DNA of 64,000 nt from Pestalotiopsis fici W106-1 (lineage: Eukaryota; Ascomycota; Sordariomycetes; Amphisphaeriales; Sporocadaceae). Position numbers and translations under genes: made by a program. A model generated the notes under the pieces. The model did no database searches, was not told the origin of the DNA, and was given only the letters and a program-made list of their open reading frames with translations. The stretch spans positions 3,658,001 through 3,722,000 of the forward strand of contig NW_006917093.1 of assembly GCF_000516985.1 (NCBI RefSeq), read 5' to 3'. Positions within the stretch are counted from its first letter, which is position 1. Every line of letters begins with the position of its first letter. Positions 56,238 through 64,000 of this stretch are shown one piece after another.

Positions 56238-58063
56238 TTACCACGTGAAGGCTTCATCGACAAAGTCGATCGCGCCGTTGTATTGCCGTCGGCGGACAGC
56301 GTCACGAACTTCATCACTCAATGCACCGGGACCGCACACGGTGACGCCCATGTGGCCGACCTGGTTCTCCATTTCAATGCCCAAAAGCGTATCAATGTTG
56401 GGTCTGCCCGGGAACATCTGTACTGTCGCAGAAGGGCTGTGAATTTCCTTGGTCGAACGTGGCCGAGACACGAACAGCATGATTCGCAAAATGTCCCGTC
56501 GCTTCTCCATGGCGAGGATCTCGGTCATCCAAGGCCGGATCCACTCCAAATGCTCGGGGCTCTGGATGATCCAGACCAGCACAATCTTTCTTGTCGCAAC
56601 GGTGCCATTCGCGTAACCAGCAACGAGATCTCGGACGTGGGGAACTTGATGAGTGATGCCCACACCGCCAGCAAACAGCATCACTGTTCCGTAGGAATGC
56701 ATCATGTGCAAACCGCCGTAGGGACCCTCAACGAAGCACGTCGTCAGAAGTCGGCCCTCAGGCTGAGCCGCAGCACGGTCGTACAGGTTTTTAGTCATAC
56801 CCGTACGCGCACGAATGACAAAGGACATGGACGTTTTTCGCATGGCCAAGACATCTTGGCGGTTCATGGCAAGCTTCTCGGAATCAAGGCTCTCGGCTTC
56901 CTCGCTCCAGGCCACAGAAAACGGATGAGACTGCCACAGGCTGATGGCGGGCATGTATAGGTAAGCATGCTGCCCAGGTTTGAAGGTCCAGGGGCGGGCC
57001 ATGGTGACTGTCACACGGCATGCATCTCCGGGAAGCGCCTCCACGAGGGTCGATGTCCCACCGTTGCCAAAGTTGTTGTACGCAATGCGGATGAAACGAA
57101 GGGCTCTGTCGATCACCCAGATCGGGACAACGGCAACCAACCACTTCATCTGAGGGAGATCCTTGAGGCCCAAATGATACCACAGTCCGGCAATCGACAG
57201 GGCAGCCATGCCAATGTGCAAGATCTTGAAGCTCTCATAGAAAGCGTGCCTCGAGATGCTAGAGGCCTGGAAGAAGATAACGACGAAGGCAGCAGTTGCA
57301 ACGAATCCCCACATGAGGAATGGGACCTTGAAGAGGGTCATAAAGGCGGTTCCCCATCCGTTCGTCTGGGCAGATACGGCAAGGTAGGCGAGAGTATGGC
57401 ATACAGCCTCCAGAACGACGATACGACCAAACCAACGGTGCATGAGATTGAAAGTGTCGAAGGAAATACCCAGCCAATTAATCAGGGGATTGTTCCTACC
57501 GGCCATGATGAAGAGCGGAATCTGCAAACATGTTAGTTGTTGTGTGTACCGCCACGTGATTGCGTTCTTACCATGTTGACGACCGCTAGAGTACCGCTGC
57601 GGTTTCTCAGTTGCTTTCCACCATCGGTGAAACTTTCAAAGGGAATATGGACCACGCAGAAGGCAACATTGGTTGCCAGATATCCAACCAGGAAGAAAAG
57701 CTGGAATCGAGTGGGCAGTGTGCCCATGTTGACAGCTGAGCTCAATTGGAACTCGCGGTTGCGTCGTTTGCTGAAAATTGGCGAGTACAGAATGTTTTTC
57801 TTGACCCATGCGACCTTTCCAGAGACGTATGCGAAGTAACGCTGGGTGTCATTGTTCATGCAACTGACATGGCGAATGTACTTGACTAGGGATCCTGTGA
57901 CTCGCCAAATGATAACACAGCCAGAAATGATGGCAATGATCCAGAGTAGGTAGTTGGAGAGCGAATCGTTCTCCATATCGGCAGTCCAACCGGAGGCTTG
58001 TCCCTGACCAGCAGTGGATGCGCCCCCGGAGGAGGAAGCCGTTGAATTTGACGGCGCCGACAT
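56238..58063 (-). CDS. Ferric reductase transmembrane protein (FRE family)
   Basis: Membrane flavocytochrome that transfers electrons from NADPH through FAD and two haems to external ferric iron or cupric ions, typically at the plasma membrane. Exons on the minus strand are 58063..57572 and 57521..56238, giving 591 residues. The Ser/Gly-rich N-terminus is followed by a membrane segment (LSNYLLWIIAIISGCVIIW) and several more. The haem-ligand pairs are intact: HRWFGRIVVLEAVCH and HIGMAALSIAGLWYH are both H-x13-H. The FAD site is HPFS (in SHPFSVAW), and the nucleotide-binding elements are GPYGG, FAGGVGIT and CGPG. The C-terminus is the family-like FVDEAFTW. No clear cleavable signal peptide. No iron-reductive-uptake partner (multicopper oxidase, permease) lies nearby. 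Confidence 0.94.
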
Positions 58064-61000
58064 ATCGAGTAGTAGTTGATGTTGCTCTAGGAAGATCTAG
58101 GAGATCTTGATGGGAGAAGGAATGTTCAGAACCAAGCTCGAAGTCGGGGTCCCTTGTAGGGGTCAAATTGTGGCGCTCAAATAATCCCGTCCTTGTGACG
58201 TTATTGTCGAAGGAGTGAAACCTCGGGCAGAGCTATTGTGTGCGTCGTTTGCAGGCCCCGTGGGGGTGGGAATAAGGTCAACTTTAATTGGCGGTAGTTG
58301 AGTATTCGGAGTACTGAGGCATGTGAAATAAAAAGCACAATAAACGGCAGCGCTGCTGCGTGAGGCGAGAAAAGTGAAAGTCGGAGCCCGTAGATCTATC
58401 AAGTCGTCCTCCCTGCTGCAATCGTAACCACCTGACCAGCCTCCGCAAGGCTTTTTGTTGTCGTGAGTGCTGATAGGCGAATAGAATGTAGCCGACGGTT
58501 AGAAAAGAACCAAAAAGCAGGTCGAGAGCTGAATTGTTGTCGTAAAAGGCACGCGCCAACCACAGGTTGGGTTGATAAGACTCGAGCAAGCCCGTCGGGG
58601 TGGTAGGGAGAGAGAAAGGGTTGAAAGATATTGGGGCCGGCGAGAAAGACGCGGCAAAGGAAGGAGTGAGAAGTGAGCCCTGGAAGAGAATGAGGATGAA
58701 GAGAGAGTTGGATCTTGAGGCTCTCTTGAGTGAAAAGACTGGGTGGGTTGAAGGTGCGCACAGTCAGGTAGATTGGGCAATATCGACTGCCAGAAGAGGT
58801 AGAGCGACCCCGTATAAGAGACTGGGGGGCCCAGCGCATGAGGGAAATGACGGGGAGCCAATGACAAGAGCCCCGCCGGGGTTGGACCAGGGGGGTGGGA
58901 TGCCCAGCAGCGGCTTGCCCAGGAGGTACCTTGCTAGCACACAAGCACAGGCTCTGCAGCGTGCCATCCATCAGCAATCGGCCCTGGCAGGTTTATGGAT
59001 AGGCCCTGCTAGGCTTTGCTAGAGCTTTTCATTTGTGTGTACCCCACCTCCCACTGGCTGGCTCGTAGCGAATCTACGCTTCTGATCAACCCCCGACTGA
59101 CCCAGATCGTTGCGCCAGGAAATCGTCGTCAGTCACCTTTCTGCTGCTGTCATTGGGTCGTATTCTGTTGCTCACTGCGACGCGTTGTGGGCCAGTTGAG
59201 TGTCGCCTTGTTGCTTTTCTTTGCTGCTCGGTACCTTCGTGCACATGTAGTATACGTACACTACTACGAGGTTTCCAAGGTACCTTTCAATTCGTCCGAA
59301 AAACAAAAAAAAGCGATCACTTGGGCATTATTATGAACCTTCTTCCCAATTTTATGCAGACATCTATACACGGGCACACGCATCTCAGACAAACATGACC
59401 TTTTCTTCTACATGTGCCCTGCTTATGGATGTACGTATTTGTTTATTGAGTTACCGTTGATCCAAGTGAAGACCTTCAACGCCAATGCAAGGGACCCGGT
59501 AATCTAGTGCGCTGTAGTGGCACGGATCAGAGGATTCTGCAAAGCCTTAGGGGTGGGATCAGAGTCAGGGGATCTCGCCACCGATCAGGTACGACTTTTT
59601 TGACCACCAGCATTGATGGCAGACTACCTATGTACCGATGTACCTGGGAAACGATTGACGCACCGACAACAAAACACGAATAATAAGATCAGACCAGCGT
59701 CACTAGCACAACGTTTCTATGTCAATCAGCACATCCTTTTTTGCACTCACAGCAGTCAGTGCGAATCGAGAACCGATACGAGCGAGTGAAGCAATGGTCA
59801 TTGAACTATCGATGCGAGAGACCACTACAAGCCCTGTTTCCCCCCCCCCCTCCCCAGTGGCCAGTCACACATCATGAGACTCAATCGTGTGCAAAGTATC
59901 TGTTAGCATTATTTTCTTCTTCAATATGCTGCTGCCATAATTCATTTCATGTTTCCATGCTGCCACACCACACAGTTGCTGCGACGGCTTGCTCGTTGGC
60001 GCCACGATATGGAACCAGAGAGCACGCGTGTCCTTGTTTGACCTTGGCCTGTCTCTTGCTTTTTGAGAGGCCAGTGGCTGACATTGGTGGGGTAATCCCA
60101 TGGTGTTGATTGCCCGCCTCTTTGGTGCTGAAACGACACCAACGCACTCCCCAGCGCGACTCAGCGGGCAGAGAACCTGAAAAGAACCGAAAGAACTGAA
60201 AGAACTGCTGGGGTCCGTCCATCTGGCCCAATCATGGCAGGGAATAGATTCCCCAATCGGCCGATTCCCGTTACCACAGACGCCCACGAATCAGTCAAAG
60301 CCGTCGCCCAAGGTTCATGCCGTCCGTCAATCTAATGCTTGCTGGCCATGGAGGAAAACCGAGCATTATGCTGTTCGTCTATGCTGTGCCTCTCGGCTCT
60401 TCTCGAATGGGAAGCACAGGCGATGTCTGCGTTTTCAGACATACCTTGAATCCCCGGTAAGATTTGGGTACAGAAAGGCAAGGCATCCTGGGAGAGAACA
60501 ACGAACGCCGGGGCGCAGTCACACCCAAGTCACACTGTCGCCGCCACCGAGCCTCAAATTGATCACTCAATCTCCCAAGCCATACTAGATTATGGTTCTC
60601 TCATGGGCACCTCCGTACCGGGGCATTCCATTTGTCGAAAATTCCAGCTCCTTTTTAATTAACTTCTAGTGACAGCAAGAAGAACTATGTGACATTATTC
60701 TTCCGGTGTTAAATGGACTATATTTTAACTTTCAAGTTCCCGACGCACAGCAGCTCAATATCAAGATTCGCTTTGACTTAATACGCCGAATACTCCAACA
60801 ACCAGTTTCCTTTTCCATCCACAATATGCTGACACACTTCATCGCAGTTACATCAGACCAAAAGCTTGTGCTGCTTGCTCATCTATTTACTAGATACTCA
60901 GAAAGCTTATCATTGATTCCAATCTGAATTCTTTTTCTTTCTTTCCCCGGAACCACTTGCAGTTTCGGACCTGGTCCCAGATAGACACATGTGTTTCCAT

Positions 61001-62871
61001 GGTGGGCACGTCATACGTGCCACTCTGAAACCCCGTCCACCATTCATGTTATTGAGATAGACACATGGGCGCACAGCAGAATGGATGTTCGCTGTCAAAT
61101 CATCTTACCTACTGAGCCATCCCCTTGGCGTCACTTTAAAATATCTTTCTTGAATGATGCCCTCGGCTTGTCTGCCGATGCGCAACTAGCTCTGACAGCA
61201 TTTATTGATGATCGACTATTTAGCCTTTTTGGTTCGCATGACGATCTAACCAACCGCTTGCCTGTACCTGCAGTACCTAGTATCCAACTTCGTGAATCGC
61301 GTTGTGATGCAATTTTGCATGCGCTCTAAACAAAGTGGGAAGATGCATGAGTCGCAAGGCCCATGAATTAACCAGATAAATCTGCGAAGCACATACTCTT
61401 TGTGATACTTGACTCGGGTGATACTGTGACATGTTTTGTGCCAAGCCTCCCCCATGTTGTCGCTATTCTTCCGGGCATTGCTCCATACTCTTGTCCAACC
61501 ACAAAAGTTTTCCTGATTATTGTTATGCAGCCGTTCAGGTCGCAGGAAGCTATAACCCGATAAGCAATTCATAGAGAACAAAAAGAAAAATCAAGCAGCA
61601 TGTTTACGCCTGTCCCGGATTTCCGGGGCTTGGTGCAATCCATGCTAGCCATCATGTGCTGCTATGTAAGCCTGTGTAAGCATCCATGTGTGTGTGTCCT
61701 ACCACCACTTATCAACCACCACCCACGTCAACCTCAATCTCCGGCCGTCCATCTGGAGATGCGGCGCCACGAGATAAAGTGGATTTTCTCTTGCAATATA
61801 GAGGGGATAAGTACTAGGCAAAAACAAAGCATGGAGATAAGGCACCATTTGGTACTATTTTTATTTTCAGTCCGAGAGAATACTGTGTACAGCATGGATC
61901 CGTGGATAGCTCCCGGGGCCTTTTAATTATGGCCCATTCCACAGTCGTATATTCGAGACGCTGAGCAATTCTTTCATAATTAATCGTGGTTAAGATTTAC
62001 ACTTTAATTTGCCCATAATCCGGGGGAGAAAAGGAACTAGATTCTTTTTCTTTTAATTCATTTTTTAAAATGCCTATTTGCTTTCTTTTATCTCTTTGCC
62101 GCTGTCTTTTTCTTGAATTGCATACTACCGCTGTAGGGTCATTGTTTCATGTGTTGGCTAGCGACATGGTGGACGTCTAGTATTGCAAGGCAAACTGCCT
62201 TTTTTTTTTTTTTGTCTTCCCCTCTCACTCGATTTGTGCGTGGCTAGTTTGTGGAACTACATATGCTTACCTGAAAGACAAATCATCATGCTGTCATTAT
62301 CTGGTCGGTTCAATCGCCTGGTGACCTGATCTTGTCGGCACCGTAACAAAGGTGGTGTGTCTGCTTGAAACCATATTGACTAACCTATACTATGTACACT
62401 ACATGTTATCCTGGTTGAACCAACACACTGGCATGGGGAAAAGTTTTGCCCGTGTGAAACTTGGCTGGCAGGCTGGGTCCACGCAACATCGGCACAGCTT
62501 GCCATGTGCATTAGTTAAGATCTCCTTTGGGATCATCTCTCGTATTAAGTCAGATCCACAATTGTTTGATATCTGGCGTGCAGGCTCGTCTCATCTCCAT
62601 CTAATGATAGAATACTTACCTACTACTGATGATGGACGGCTTTATTTCCAGGCCTCGATACACGCGACCCAGCAGTCTGGCGGCACTGAGCCATTATTAT
62701 GCGTTTGCATTGCTTCAGATCCTCAAGGATGTTCGCTTCTTCGGCACGACAGTGAAGCATGCTCGTTGCTTCTGCTCCTTCATTTCTATGCAATCGTGGC
62801 CACAGGTCGGTATGGCCCGAATTCAACTTGACCGTGTTTGAAGGCTACTCCCCAAATGGTTTGACGGATCC
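58064..62871. other. 4.8-kb intergenic region upstream of the ferric reductase
   Basis: No recognisable gene. The left part should be the ferric-reductase promoter; GATA-core sites (TGATAG near 58468, TGATAA near 58571) are present, the type bound by iron-responsive GATA repressors, but they are too short to be significant. Poly-C (about 59838-59852) and T-run (about 62200-62213) tracts occur. Open frames of 60-190 codons on both strands show no domains. Confidence 0.5.
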
Positions 62872-64000
62872 TTATACACCCAGTTCATCGTCACTGTGGA
62901 CACCGCCGCCAGAAAGTCGAACGCGCCGCGTTCTTCCAAGTGGCCTCCTCACTTCGCTGCCATACCGCTTCCTCTTCACGACTTGTCCTTGGTTTTCTTT
63001 GTTGTCGCAAAGCTCATCGTCAAATGTCGTGTTCTTGGCTGCATGAGGCTCACTGTGACGCTTCTTGTAGTGGTTCGCATGTTTTTGGTGCCTTGGCATC
63101 GGCGTCGTATCCGAGATCGTAATGCTTGACAGAGAGTCTTGGGATGCTGAGCCAAGTCGGCCCTGACCGGAGATACGAATGTTATCGGACGAGGTTGCGG
63201 TTGCGACATGACCAGTGGAACCCGTTGATCTTGACGGGGAGAGGGACGTGCGATCCACAAATGGGTCCGACATCCTTCCATGATGCGCCCTCGCTGACGA
63301 TCTCAGTGTTTTGTTCCTCTGTGTTTTCTTCCCGGTCGTGGGGCTCGCGGTCACCCATTCGCTGATTGACGCATCCCATCGAAAACCCTCAAACAGCATT
63401 GGTTTCCTTGATCCTTGATGGCACCCATCGCCGCCAGTACTGGCCGAGCCAGAGACCAAACTCTCAGCGTACAACAGGTCTCGTAGATCGTTACTTTGCT
63501 CCGCCAAAGTAAATGCCCCTGTTTTGTTGATAGTCTCAAGCAAATCGGTTGGTAGCCCCAAGCGCCCGAGCTGTTTGCAGAACGCTGCGAGATAGTGCCG
63601 TGACGCAAGTGTCGTTCCACGACCACATATCTTGGCAGTTCCTGACAGGAGTGAGATCATGGCCTGAGACCGTTTCATGAACTGCAGCCTCTCTTCATTG
63701 GAACCATTCGTAGCTTCAATCACTTTGGCAACAAGATTATCAAATCGCTCACCTTCGGAGATCGGAGACGAGAGAAACATTGCGAGATATACTACATGCT
63801 CCTGGTTAGCAGCTGGCCCCAATAGCCTGAAGACGTGATTTCTTCCAGAGTACAACAGTACTAAGCGGTAAGCGAAGAAGTAGAGCAGACGAGCCCGAAA
63901 CATAAGATTTTACTTACATAGCACCCGAGGTTTGCCTCGTCTCCCCTTCCAAGATTCGATCTCGCCTATACAGGCGTTTAGAGTAAAGCCAATGCCCCGG
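62872..64000 (-). CDS. Unrecognised protein, C-terminal part (runs off right edge)
   Basis: I do not recognise the family. Exons on the minus strand are >64000..63918 and 63860..62872. The 57-bp intron (GTAAGT donor, CTTAG acceptor) joins an open upstream frame (reading GIGFTLNACIGEIESWKGRR at the window edge) to a long final exon. A 343-codon ORF starts at an ATG within the intron, but splicing gives a more sensible protein continuing beyond the window. At least ~357 residues are visible: a helical, globular first part (LLLYSGRNHVFRLLGPAANQ, ERLQFMKRSQAMISLLSG), then a Ser/Thr-rich disordered region, and a basic tail. The tail contains a KEN motif (DNKENQ) and an RxxL (RRPL), possible APC/C degrons. 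Stop at 62874..62872. Confidence 0.6.

Noticed and set aside
58399..58977. 192-codon minus-strand ORF upstream of the ferric reductase
   Set aside because: Ser/Pro/Leu-rich low complexity, no domain, and overlapped by other open frames on both strands; more likely promoter/leader sequence.
1..64000. Mobile elements, CRISPR arrays and biosynthetic gene clusters
   Set aside because: I looked for transposase/reverse-transcriptase motifs, long terminal or inverted repeats, regularly spaced repeats and PKS/NRPS/P450 genes and saw none.

Overview
The window comes from the nuclear genome of a filamentous ascomycete. Most likely it is a Sordariomycete and plausibly a member of the Hypocreales. The reasons are genes split by many short introns (about 50-65 bp, GTAAGT-type donors, CTAAC-like branch sites, YAG acceptors), no operons, and protein families typical of filamentous fungi (an Ste12 factor with C2H2 fingers, a Bud4/anillin-like protein, a fungal ferric reductase, a 2EXR-domain remnant). 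The order-level placement is an impression from sequence style, not a measurement. All spliced models below were built by hand. Each joined model keeps an open frame and has a length divisible by three. Exon edges may be off by one base in places.

Layout. 1-5.4 kb: the 3' part of cohesin SMC3 (+), convergent with the DEAD-box helicase DBP9 (-). 8.5-12 kb: a P-type plasma-membrane proton ATPase (+), convergent with coronin (-, 12.6-14.9 kb). 16.1-17.9 kb: the FACT subunit POB3 (+), divergent from coronin. 17.9-22.9 kb: sparse, with one possible 75-codon gene (-), a broken 2EXR-domain ORF (+) and a TATA-preceded mini-ORF. 22.9-27.4 kb: BUD4 (+). 28.3-29.2 kb: a peroxiredoxin-like AhpC/TSA protein (-), divergent from DML1/misato (+, 30.0-31.9 kb). 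32.4-33.4 kb: the histidine-biosynthesis isomerase HIS6 (-), divergent from the ribosome-biogenesis factor FAF1 (+, 33.9-35.0 kb). 36.3-38.8 kb: STE12 (-). 38.8-54.0 kb: about 15 kb with no recognisable gene. 54.0-54.5 kb: a yippee-like zinc protein (-). 56.2-58.1 kb: a ferric reductase (-). 58.1-62.9 kb: no recognisable gene. 62.9-64 kb: the C-terminal part of an unrecognised protein (-) that runs off the right edge.

Most genes are single-copy housekeeping genes: chromosome cohesion, chromatin, ribosome assembly, actin and septum biology, histidine synthesis, mitochondrial inheritance. They do not form one pathway. I see no secondary-metabolite cluster, transposon, tRNA or CRISPR array, and no clearly new multi-gene system. 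The points most worth following are the 15-kb desert upstream of STE12 with its cluster of TGAAACA pheromone-response-like motifs, the 84-nt zinc-finger exon of STE12 that could be skipped in frame, the CGC redox motif of the peroxiredoxin-like protein, the KEN/RxxL degron-like tail of the edge protein, and the remnant genes in the sparse stretches.
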